Assembly: GCA_021814355.1 (NCBI GenBank) | Contig: JAKAIJ010000116.1 | Span: 1-7,848, forward strand | Origin: Acidobacteriota bacterium | GTDB lineage: Bacteria > Acidobacteriota > UBA4820 > DSQY01 | DNA length: 7,848 nt | Direction: 5' to 3' | Shown: positions 1 to 7,500 of the stretch, piece by piece | How positions within the stretch are numbered: position 1 is the stretch's first letter | Layout: each line of letters begins with the position of its first letter | Program-made: the position numbers and the translations under genes | Notes under the pieces: generated by a model | Seen by the model: only the letters and a program-made list of their open reading frames with translations | What the model was told of the DNA's origin: nothing | Database searches by the model: none

Positions 1-296
1 CCCCACCGGTCCGGGACGAACCCGAACACCACCATGGAGATGGCGATGCCCGATGTGAGCACGCCCACCATGTTGTGGGCCCAGACCTCGGGGTGGGCGA
101 CGGCGGCGAAGACGAAGTCCGAAAAGTAGATCTCCAGGTAGAGGAGCACCCCGAAGTAGCAGAGCCCCTCGATCATGTAGGCGAGGTTCACGCCCCACAG
201 GGCCCGCGGCGCGTGGACGAGGTCCACGAAGGGCTGGACGATCTCTCGGACTGGGTTGGGCCTCGGCTCGTCGTGCCGGGCGGTCTCGTCGCTCAT
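1..296 (-). CDS. Major facilitator superfamily (MFS) transporter, N-terminal part, cut by the window edge
   Basis: This is the first 98 residues of an inner-membrane transporter; the rest lies beyond the left edge. It starts at ATG (complement of 294-296), with a GGAGGG ribosome-binding sequence (complement of 301-306) four bases upstream. A charged cytoplasmic N-terminus of about 30 residues (MSDETARHDEPRP...) is followed by two hydrophobic segments, at about residues 33-52 and 75-95. The visible part ends in GFVPDRW followed by a certain Gly, which fits MFS motif A (G-x-L-A-D-R-x-G) in the loop between helices 2 and 3. Family knowledge: MFS proteins move small solutes by proton- or sodium-coupled transport, usually with 12 to 14 helices. 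Substrate cannot be inferred from this fragment. The gene is divergent from the secreted propeller gene and shares its 325-base control region, so co-regulation is possible. The family call rests on motif A and the helix spacing alone. Confidence 0.78.
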   Translation of the reverse strand, partial: MSDETARHDEPRPNPVREIVQPFVDLVHAPRALWGVNLAYMIEGLCYFGVLLYLEIYFSDFVFAAVAHPEVWAHNMVGVLTSGIAISMVVFGFVPDRW

Positions 297-421
297 GCGG
301 CCCTCCGTGGCGCGGCGCGCCGGGAAGACACGCCAGGAAGACTCTAGCACGGCCCGGCGGCCTCCTGGAAACCGCCTGAGAGCGTTTTTCCCGCCTCGGC
401 CCCCGCACCAAAACGGGTTCC

Positions 422-437
422 CGTGACCTTCGTCACA
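422..437. promoter_or_regulatory. Candidate CRP/FNR-family operator, CGTGA-N6-TCACA
   Basis: The 16 bases read CGTGA, six spacer bases, then TCACA. The CRP consensus is TGTGA-N6-TCACA, so nine of ten half-site positions match and the GTGA/TCAC symmetry is perfect. The centre falls between 429 and 430. That is about 114 bases upstream of the start site predicted for the plus-strand gene, far for classical activation. It is about 95 bases upstream of the start implied by the weak transporter promoter, close to a known class I spacing near -93. A partial adenylyl-cyclase-like gene in the same window makes a cAMP receptor plausible. The bound protein is an inference, and other CRP/FNR-family members recognise similar cores. 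Confidence 0.5.
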
Positions 438-491
438 GCGCGGGAAGAACTCCAGAGTTAACTTCTGAAACCGAAGAGACTCCCCCGCGCG

Positions 492-525
492 TTCCGGGGC
501 CGAAACGGGTTGCGCGGCCCCGGAA
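492..525. repeat. Perfect 10-bp inverted repeat over the promoter, possible operator
   Basis: The left arm TTCCGGGGCC (492-501) and right arm GGCCCCGGAA (516-525) are exact reverse complements around a 14-base spacer. The right arm fills most of the spacer between the proposed -35 (510-515) and -10 (532-537) elements, so a protein bound here would compete with RNA polymerase. An intrinsic terminator is unlikely because no T-run follows on either side. I know of no named regulator that matches these arms. Confidence 0.5.
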
Positions 526-537
526 TCACGGTACAAT
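510..537 (+). promoter_or_regulatory. Probable sigma70-type promoter of the secreted propeller gene
   Basis: TACAAT at 532-537 matches the -10 consensus TATAAT at five of six positions and sits in a locally AT-rich stretch. TTGCGC at 510-515 keeps only the TTG of the -35 consensus, with a 16-base spacer. Transcription would begin near 544, giving a leader of about 78 bases before the ATG at 622. The weak -35 suggests that an activator is needed or that basal activity is low. The overlapping inverted repeat hints at regulation. Confidence 0.5.
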
Positions 538-578
538 AGAACAATTAGGGAGATCTTTTTGGCGGGAATAGGCGCCAA

Positions 579-600
579 CCGTCCGAAGCGTTCGGGACGG
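579..600 (+). other. Leader hairpin upstream of the ribosome-binding site
   Basis: CCGTCCGAA (579-587) can pair with TTC-G-GGACGG (591-600), giving nine base pairs with one bulged G (594) and a three-base loop. It lies in the predicted 5' leader and ends ten bases before the AGGAGG sequence, so it leaves the ribosome-binding site free. It could stabilise the 5' end of the mRNA. A regulatory role is not shown. Confidence 0.4.
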
Positions 601-610
601 CGCAGCGGCC

Positions 611-616
611 AGGAGG
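611..616 (+). promoter_or_regulatory. Shine-Dalgarno sequence that sets the ATG start at 622
   Basis: AGGAGG lies five bases before the ATG at 622. The frame stays open upstream to a TTG at 559, which has a weaker AGGGAG (547-552) before it. The ATG is preferred because it has the stronger ribosome-binding sequence and because translation from it begins directly with a well-formed signal peptide. Confidence 0.85.
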
Positions 617-621
617 TGGTC

Positions 622-3600
622 ATGGTTCGGCACGCCCTTCGTCGGGGGGCTGCGGCCCTCGGTGTTTTTGCGTCCCTCTTCGTGTTGCTGCTGGCGGGGA
701 GCGCCTCCCGCGCCTCGTGGGTCGGGGTGGGCGGCGCGCTGCGGGAGGACACCCGCTCCATCGCCTTCGGGCGGGTGAACGCCCAGACCTTGTGGGCCTT
801 CTCGGGCCACAAGCACTTCGGAGTGTTCCGCTGCTCCTCGAGCGACAACGGGCAGACTTGGGGAAGCTGGCAGCAGACCTCCCTGGACGAGTTCACGGTC
901 TACTCCGTCAGCACCGAAGGCCAGGCGGTCGTGAACACGGTGGTGACGGGGGCCAACTACGCCACGACCCCCCTCGTCCTGGCGGGAACGAGCGCGGGCA
1001 CGATCCTGAGATCCACCGACCACGGCGCCACCTGGACGGCCTCCACGGGGCTTCCCGCGGGGGGCGGCGTCATGGAGATGGCCGTCCATCCGAACGGCAA
1101 TATCCTGGCCGCGGTGTCGGGGGGCGGCGTCTACCGCTCCGTGGACGGCGGGGTCAGTTTCACCCAGCTCGCCCCCCCCGTCGGCACGGGGCTCTTTCTC
1201 GACCTGACGCTCCACCCGGGCTACGGGACGAACGGCATGTTCTTCGCCACCACGCAGGCCTCCGGCTCGGTCTCGGGGGGGATCTACCGGTGGAGCGGAA
1301 CGGCCTGGGTGGATCTCTCCGCGGGCCTGCCGGGGTGGGGGACCCAGCAGTTCAACTTTTCGTCGGTGGCCGTGGCGCCGGACCTCTCCTACCTCTGGGC
1401 GGGGGACATGAAGGGGCAGGGCCTTTTCGGCTCCCAGGACGGCGGTGCCACTTGGCAGCAGGGCTGCCTGGCCTGCGATTCGGTTCTGGACCTCCGGGTG
1501 GCCCCGGATTTCAGCGCCGCCAACAAGCACCTCATGATCGGAACGGGGTTCGGCTGGTACGAGAGCATCTCGGGGGCCTGCCAGCACCGGATGCCCCAGG
1601 GGCTTGCGATCACCAGCGTGGTCTTCGATCCTAACTGGTCCACGGCCAACCCGGTGCTCTGGCTGGCCACCAGCGACGGCATCCGCAAATTCGGCGCCAA
1701 CGAGTTCCCCGCCCCCCCCGACTCGGCGGGCGACCTCTCGCTCTTCGACATCTCCTTTCTCGCCCCCTCCCCGGCGTCCGCCACCGACAACAGGGTCTAC
1801 GCGGCGAGCAGACAGTTCGGGGTGTTCCTCTCCCAGGACGGTGGCAACTCCTTCACGCAGTTCATGCCCTCGCTCTCCGCCGCCTCCAGCGGCACGAACA
1901 TGAGTTCGGACGTCTCCGCCCTGGCGCTCCACCCCAATTTCAACGGCACCACGGCGGGGTGCGGCGGAAACTCCTCCACGGTCTTCATGGCGACCCGCGG
2001 CGCCGGAGTTTACCGCTCCGACGCGGGCGGCGCCCGGTGGATTCCCATGAACGCCGGCCTCGGCGGCCTGCGCGTCTCGAAGCTGGTCCACACGCCGCTC
2101 GTGCCGGCGGACGGGAACTTCCCCCTCTTCGCCGGCCGTGACGACGCGGCGCAGGTCTACCGGTACGACACCAACCTCAGCCAATGGAACGGACCCCTGA
2201 CGATACCGGCAGGTGCCAAGATCACGGCCCTCGCCCTCCCCCCGAACCACGACGGCTCGGTGGGGAAGCAGGAAGTCTACGCCGGGACGGACCAGGGGCT
2301 CTTCAAGTCTGCGGACCGCGGGGCTACGTGGACACAGGAACCCCTGCCCCCGCCCCTGGGAAGCTCCTTCGAGGTGGACGCCATCGCCTTCCACCCCGGA
2401 TACAACGGGACGGTTCTCCAGGAGATGTTCGTGGTTCGGAAGGGTTCCGGTGTTCTCAGGAAGGCGTTCCAGCCGGGTCCTGGCTGGACGTGGGTCTACT
2501 CCAACGGGAGCCCCGCCCTGCCGAACCTCTCAGTGACCAGCCTCGCGATCTCCCCCAACTACGCCACGGACCACGCCCTCGTGGCCGGGGTCTACGACCC
2601 GCTGCAGCGGACGGCCGGCGGCGTCTACCTTTCGCTCAACTCGGGGGCCGGGTGGAACGCCTTCGCCCAGCCGCCCAGCGCCCCCCAGATCATCGCCCTC
2701 GCCTACGTGGCCAAGAGCGGCGGCGGGGCTCGCCTCATGGCGGGCACGCTCAAGCGACGTGCGTTCTACAACGACGCCCCCAACGATACCGCCGGGGCCC
2801 CCTGGTTCGCTTCCACCGGGTTCGAGACGGTCCGAGGCGAGGTCCGGACGGTGGCCATGAGCCCAGTGCCCACCAACACCGGCTGTGCCCCCCTCCAGCC
2901 CACGGCGGATGGGAGCGACGTCTTCCTCGGCGGCACGGGCGGCGTCTTCTGGAGCAACGACGCGGGCCAGACCTTCCGCCCCATCAACGAGGGTCTTGCG
3001 GGCCTGAACAGCTGCATCCCCGAGGTGAACGCCCTCTTCGTCTTCCGCAACTCGCGACACCAGACCGTCGCGGCCCCCGGCGGCGACGCGGCGGGGGCCG
3101 AGCCGACCCCCATGCTCCTGGCCGGGACGACGGGCCAGGGCATCTGGTACCGGTACGCGACCAAGGACATCCTCACGGGGGCCTGGGACTGGACCGACGG
3201 CGTCTGGGTCCAGAGCGACCTTGCGACCGGGACCGTCAACCGGTTCACGCGGGAGCGCACCCTCGTCCCCCTCGTGGTCCGGGCGGCCACCGACGCCGGC
3301 CTCTTCAGCAGCTACGAGGCGGACCCCACGGGGACCGTGGGGCAAAACTGGCGGGCGAGCAACCTGGGCGGCCAGGTCTTGGACATCCGGCTGGGGCAGA
3401 CGACGGTACCCCTGCGTCCCGCGGACCCCAAGGCGCCCAGCGGCAGCGTCAGCTGGGGAACGGTGAGCAACTCGGGAGTGCGCCGTGGGACCGACTCCGG
3501 ACCGTTCGCGGGCTTTCCCATGCCGGAGGCCATCGTCTGGGAGGTCCGCAACGGGACCGGGGCGGGCGCCCTGGCCGACGCCTCCTACGCGCGCTCGGTC

Positions 3601-4464
3601 CTCCAGCTCAGCGACGGCACGGTCCTGTGCGGGTCGAACTCCTCGGGCAGCGGCGTCTGGCGCACCTCGGACGAGGGGCTGGACTTCTGGGAGTCCTCCA
3701 GCGACGGCCTCGAGGCCACCAGCAAGGACGTGCGGGACTTCCTGCAGGCCTCCAACGGGGACGTGCTCTGCGCCGTGAACGGCAGCGCGAGCAACGGCGG
3801 AATCTTCCTCTCGGCGGACACCGGCAAGCACTGGGTCAGCATCAGCGACGGCTTCTCCGCGGTCCAGCAGACGCTCTCCTCGGTCGTGGCCAACTCCGAC
3901 AACCCGCCCACGTACTACTGCGGCTCCTACACCGCCGGCTCCTACGCCTCCACGATCACCCCCCTCGCCGCGCCCACGGCCACCATGTTGGACGTCTCCA
4001 CGGGGCCCTCCACGGGCGGCACCACGGTGACCCTGACGGGCACGGGCTTCCTCTGCGCCTGCCCCACGGGCTACACCTGCCCGGGCGGAACCCAGGCCAA
4101 GGTTTCCTTCGGCGGCGTGGACGGGGTCACCACCTCCTGTTCGTCCACCTCGCTCACGGTCACCACGCCGGCCCACGCGGCGGGGGCCGCTTCGGTCGTT
4201 GTGCGCAACCCCGACACCCGCACGGGGGCCCTCGCCGGAAGCTTCACCTTCACCTCCGCCTCCACGGTCACCATCACCGTAAGCCGCAACGGCTCGAACC
4301 AGGTGGTGGTCTCGTGGACCGGCGGAGGGACCCCCACGAAGATCTTCCGCTCCACGAGCCCCACCTTCACCACCTTCGTCTCCTCGGCGGCGGCGAGCAA
4401 CCCGTACACGTACGCCGACGTTTCGGGCACCGACGGGCACGTGTACTACTACACGGTGGAGTGA
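622..4464 (+). CDS. Secreted Asp-box (BNR) beta-propeller protein with TIG/IPT and FN3-like C-terminus
   Basis: This 1280-residue protein is probably exported by Sec. Residues 1-31 form a signal peptide: basic start (MVRHALRR), hydrophobic core, and probable cleavage after SRA at residue 31. No lipobox cysteine is present. At least eleven Asp-box-like motifs (S-x-D-x-G-x-T-W/F) follow, starting at residues 74, 131, 173, 271, 404, 466, 563, 671, 778, 1015 and 1064. Most are preceded by G-[VL]-[YF]-x-S. A second recurring pattern of the type h-x-P-x-[YF] (HPGY, HPNF, APDF, SPNY) marks other strands. The fold expected is one or more beta-propellers of the sialidase/Vps10-like class. Residues from about 1118 to 1212 resemble a TIG/IPT domain with four cysteines (1145, 1147, 1153, 1173), and about 1214-1280 resembles fibronectin III. 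I see no FRIP-type sialidase motif, so binding or a structural role is likelier than catalysis. No cell-wall or membrane anchor is visible at the C-terminus. The specific function and ligand are unknown. Confidence 0.92.
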   Translation: MVRHALRRGAAALGVFASLFVLLLAGSASRASWVGVGGALREDTRSIAFGRVNAQTLWAFSGHKHFGVFRCSSSDNGQTWGSWQQTSLDEFTVYSVSTEGQAVVNTVVTGANYATTPLVLAGTSAGTILRSTDHGATWTASTGLPAGGGVMEMAVHPNGNILAAVSGGGVYRSVDGGVSFTQLAPPVGTGLFLDLTLHPGYGTNGMFFATTQASGSVSGGIYRWSGTAWVDLSAGLPGWGTQQFNFSSVAVAPDLSYLWAGDMKGQGLFGSQDGGATWQQGCLACDSVLDLRVAPDFSAANKHLMIGTGFGWYESISGACQHRMPQGLAITSVVFDPNWSTANPVLWLATSDGIRKFGANEFPAPPDSAGDLSLFDISFLAPSPASATDNRVYAASRQFGVFLSQDGGNSFTQFMPSLSAASSGTNMSSDVSALALHPNFNGTTAGCGGNSSTVFMATRGAGVYRSDAGGARWIPMNAGLGGLRVSKLVHTPLVPADGNFPLFAGRDDAAQVYRYDTNLSQWNGPLTIPAGAKITALALPPNHDGSVGKQEVYAGTDQGLFKSADRGATWTQEPLPPPLGSSFEVDAIAFHPGYNGTVLQEMFVVRKGSGVLRKAFQPGPGWTWVYSNGSPALPNLSVTSLAISPNYATDHALVAGVYDPLQRTAGGVYLSLNSGAGWNAFAQPPSAPQIIALAYVAKSGGGARLMAGTLKRRAFYNDAPNDTAGAPWFASTGFETVRGEVRTVAMSPVPTNTGCAPLQPTADGSDVFLGGTGGVFWSNDAGQTFRPINEGLAGLNSCIPEVNALFVFRNSRHQTVAAPGGDAAGAEPTPMLLAGTTGQGIWYRYATKDILTGAWDWTDGVWVQSDLATGTVNRFTRERTLVPLVVRAATDAGLFSSYEADPTGTVGQNWRASNLGGQVLDIRLGQTTVPLRPADPKAPSGSVSWGTVSNSGVRRGTDSGPFAGFPMPEAIVWEVRNGTGAGALADASYARSVLQLSDGTVLCGSNSSGSGVWRTSDEGLDFWESSSDGLEATSKDVRDFLQASNGDVLCAVNGSASNGGIFLSADTGKHWVSISDGFSAVQQTLSSVVANSDNPPTYYCGSYTAGSYASTITPLAAPTATMLDVSTGPSTGGTTVTLTGTGFLCACPTGYTCPGGTQAKVSFGGVDGVTTSCSSTSLTVTTPAHAAGAASVVVRNPDTRTGALAGSFTFTSASTVTITVSRNGSNQVVVSWTGGGTPTKIFRSTSPTFTTFVSSAAASNPYTYADVSGTDGHVYYYTVE

Positions 4465-4491
4465 GGTCGGCGCGGGGCCTCCTTGTGCCGA

Positions 4492-4521
4492 AGGAGCGCG
4501 GGCCGTGAGGCCCGCGCTCTT
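4492..4521 (+). terminator. Probable factor-independent terminator between convergent genes
   Basis: GAGCGCGGGCC (4494-4504) pairs perfectly with GGCCCGCGCTC (4509-4519) around the tetraloop GTGA, which is a GNRA type. A G-T wobble and one A-T pair extend the base of the stem to 4492 and 4521. The hairpin starts 28 bases after the TGA of the plus-strand gene. The bases that follow (TTAAAAATTCTT, from 4520) form only an interrupted T tract. On the minus strand the hairpin lies about 25 bases beyond that gene's stop but is followed by CTTCGGC, so it probably serves mainly the plus-strand gene. Confidence 0.7.
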
Positions 4522-4544
4522 AAAAATTCTTAGAAGGACCCTGC

Positions 4545-7500
4545 TTAGACGTCGCCCCGGAGCAGGGCGCGGACCTCCGGAAAGGCGAGAATTCGCTCCC
4601 AAGCCCAGGGCGGGCTCTGGGCGTGCAGCGCGTAGATCTGGCGAAGGCCTCGCTGGCGTAGAGCCTTGGCCCGGGTCCGGTCCGGCTCGCGGGTCCAGAG
4701 CGTCCCGGCGAGACGAAGCCCCCAGAGGCCACCGCCGCCAAGGGAGAGCAGCCGGAGCGCTTCGCGCCGGCGCCCGAGGGAGAGCCCGCCGCCGAGCTCG
4801 GCCTCCAGGCGAAGGGAGCGGAGCCGCGCGTCAAAATAGGGCCAGCGGGACAGCGCCCGTTCCAACCCCCCGAACCACCGCCGCAGGGCCGTCCGATCCC
4901 CCGAAGCCTGGACCTCCTCGCAGACCCAGAGCCGCCGCTCCAGCTCCTCCTCGGGGGCTCCTCCGTCGTGCCGGGGCAGGAAGGCCCGGGGGTCGTTCTT
5001 CCAGAAGGGACCTTCGCGGAACCAGCGGCGGATCCGCTCCAGAGCCAAATCCGCCACGGGGTCACCGGGGCTCCGGGCCAGAAACCGCCCGGCGCGGGTC
5101 TCCCGCCAGAAGGCGGCAGCCTCGCCGGGGGCGTTCAGGGCGTAGAAGAGGTTCCCGACTCCGGCCAGGGTGAACCGGTAGTCCCGTCCGGCGCCGAGGC
5201 CCGAGAAGAGCTCCAGAGCCCTGCGCGCGTGGTCGAGCGCCTCCCGGACGCGGCCCGTGAGAAGGGCGGCCTGGAGCAGCCCCTGGTGGGCCGAACCCAA
5301 AACCTGGGTGGCGCCCGAGGAGCCGGCCGTGGCGGCGGTTTCCAGAAGGAGGGTGCGGCCCTCCTCCACCCGTCCCATGGCGAGGAAGGCGAGGGCCAGG
5401 TTGTAGCGGGCGTTGAGGGACTTGGCGCGGATGGCGAAGGTGTCCAGCGTGCGAACCGCCCTCCGCCCGCAGCCGCAGGCCTCCTGAAACCGCCCCATCT
5501 CGCCCAGGAGCGCGCAGAGGTTGTCCGCCACGAGCCCGCGCTGGGGAGCCAGGCGTCCGCGGCGCGCGGCCTGTTCGGCCCGGAGGAAGGCCGCAAGCGC
5601 CTCCTCCTGCCGGCCCGTCATCCAGAGCACCGCGCCCAGGTTCATGGCGGCGGTGGCGCGCCAGAGCCCCTGGTCGGGCCCCGGCGGCAGGGCGAGGGCC
5701 TTTTCGAGGCACTCCTTTGCCCGGTCCATGCGGCCGGAGGGGCCGTAGACGCCGCCCACCAGGTTCACGTAGGTCTTCCCCTGGCCCGAGACGTCCCGGC
5801 CCTTCCGGCAGATCTCCAGCCCCCGCAGGAGGGCGCGCTCGGCCTCCTCCCACCGGCCCGCGCGGCCCATCTCCCGCGACGAGAAGAAGGTAAGACGGGC
5901 GCGCTGAGGCTCCGAAAGCCGGGGATCGAGCGGCGAGAGCCTCTCCAGGAGCGCCGAGGCGTCTGCCCACCTCCCCAGAAATTCATAGACGTCCATGAGC
6001 CCGAAGGCGTCCTCCACCGTCTCCCTCTCCGGCGAGACCTTCCGGCAGACGAACTCGAGGTGTCTTAGCGCCGAGGCGTTGTCGAACCGGGAGAGGGCCG
6101 CTCGCCCCGCGAGGCGGTGGAACCGACGGGCCCTCTCCTCCTCGCCCGCCTGCTCGGCGTGGTGGGCCAGCGCGGGCCAGGTTCCCGGGCCCGATCCGCC
6201 CTCGCTCTCCAGCGCCTGGAGCACGCGGCCGTGGACCGCGCGGCGTTGCGCGAAGGGGAAGGCCGAGTAGACGGCGTCCCGCAGTAGGGTGTCGGTAAAG
6301 GCGAGGTAGGGTCTCGTCCCGCGCGAATCCTCGCGGAGCAGGCCCCGCGCCACGAGGGCGGAGAGCGCCGCCTGCCGCTCCTCGCCCGAAAGCGCGGAGG
6401 CGCGGCCGAGGAGGTTGAGGGAGACGGCGTATCCGAGGGCCGAAGCCTCCTGGAGCGCCAGCCGCTCGACGGGCGAGAGGGCGTCCACCCGCTTGAGGAA
6501 GAGCCCCTCCAGGGTGTCGGGAAAGGCGGTGCGGAAGAGCCGGTCCGCGTCGGGCGTGCGCTGCCCTTCTGCGGACTCCCGCAGCAGCCCCTCCTCTTCG
6601 AGCGACCGCACCAGCGCGGCGACCAGGATTGGATTCCCCCGCGCCTTTTCGGCGAACCAGCCGAGCACCCCCTCGGAGACCGGCGCCACGTGGTGGGCCT
6701 CCGCCAGCAGGGCGCGGGTTCCCGAGGGGGTGAGCGGAGGAAGCTTGAGCGACGCCGCGGAGCGGCGGAGGGCGGCCGAGAGGTGGGGCCCCGGCCGGGA
6801 GAACGCGGCTAGCCGCCAGGGCGCCGCGGAGGCCTCCGAGAAGAGGAAGGAGAGCAGGTCCAGAGAGAGGGGATCGGCCCACTGGAGGCCGTCCAGCAGG
6901 AGGAGCCGCTCCCCGCCCCGGTCCAGGAGGCGGCGCACCACCGCGAAGGTGAGCTCCTTGCGCTCCCTGGGTGCGAGGCCGCGCAGGGCGGGCGTCTCCT
7001 CGTCGGGCAGGTCCAGGAAGGGATTGAGCACGGGACGGAACCCCGAGGGCTCCTCGGCGAGGGCGGTCTCGCGCAGGGCGGCGAGCCGCGCCGGGGGATC
7101 CCCCTTGTCCGCCCCGAGGGTGATGCGGATTACCGCCTTCCAGGCGGAGAAGGGCCGCTCGGCGTTGAAGGGGGCGAGGGGCACCAGGATCACGGGGACC
7201 TCTCGGGCTCGGGCCTCGCGCTGGGCCCAGGAGGCCAGGGCCGATTTTCCCAGGCCGGGCTCCCCCTCCACGATCAAGCTCTCGGGGGTCCCCCCGAAGA
7301 GCGCCTCGCGGAGCCGCGCCTGGGCCTCCTCCCGCTCGAAGAGCAGACCCTCCGCCGCGGTGGGGGAGTGGGCGGCCTCGCCCGTGGGCAGAAAGAGCGG
7401 GACGGGGTCCCGCTTGCCTTTCACCATCACTGGGGGCAGGGCCGCGAACCTCAGGGAGGCCCCGGCCCCGCGCGCCACCTCGCCGGAAACCAGCACCCGC

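Larger units (their letters stand above)
297..621. other. Divergent intergenic control region
   Basis: These 325 bases separate two divergently read genes, and I find no credible coding sequence in them. The stretch from about 440 to 560 is richer in A and T than the flanking genes. It holds a CRP-like palindrome (422-437), an 8-bp palindrome AGTTAACT (456-463), a 10-bp inverted repeat (492-525), a probable promoter for the plus-strand gene (510-537) and a leader hairpin (579-600). For the minus-strand transporter the best promoter candidate I see is weak: TAGAGT (complement of 341-346) as -10, with TTTCCA (complement of 366-371) as -35 and a long 19-base spacer. I therefore do not list it as a separate promoter. 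Confidence 0.75.

Noticed and set aside
323..342. GGAAGAC repeated twice 13 bases apart, with a related GGAAGA near 443
   Set aside because: The unit is short, the third copy is inexact, and there is no link to a known regulator; compatible with chance.
75..347. 90-residue plus-strand frame at the left edge
   Set aside because: It is antisense to the transporter N-terminus, which has motif A, two membrane segments and a good ribosome-binding site.
411..511. Direct repeat AAACGGGTT at 411-419 and 503-511, next to the CRP-like site and inside the inverted-repeat spacer
   Set aside because: A 9-base match between two places in about 325 bases is expected roughly 0.2 times by chance, so the evidence is too weak to call it a paired regulator site.
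526..2394. 622-residue open frame on the minus strand opposite the propeller gene
   Set aside because: Its composition is Arg/Gly/Val-rich with no recognisable domain, and it is fully antisense to a gene with a signal peptide and clear repeats. Strong GC bias at third positions opens such frames.
622..4464. Sialidase (neuraminidase) function for the Asp-box protein
   Set aside because: Asp-boxes are structural and occur in many propellers. I see no FRIP-type motif or arginine triad arrangement that would support sialidase catalysis.
2184..4508. 774-residue plus-strand frame overlapping the propeller gene
   Set aside because: It is a shadow frame dominated by Arg, Gly, His and Pro, with no motif, and overlaps a confident gene for nearly its whole length.
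2530..4602. 690-residue minus-strand frame spanning the convergent junction
   Set aside because: It is antisense to the propeller gene, runs through the terminator hairpin and overlaps the end of the cyclase gene. Its composition is that of a GC-bias shadow.
4968..6068. 366-residue plus-strand frame opposite the cyclase-TPR gene
   Set aside because: It is a Gly/Glu/Pro-rich antisense shadow of the TPR region with no domain and no convincing start context.
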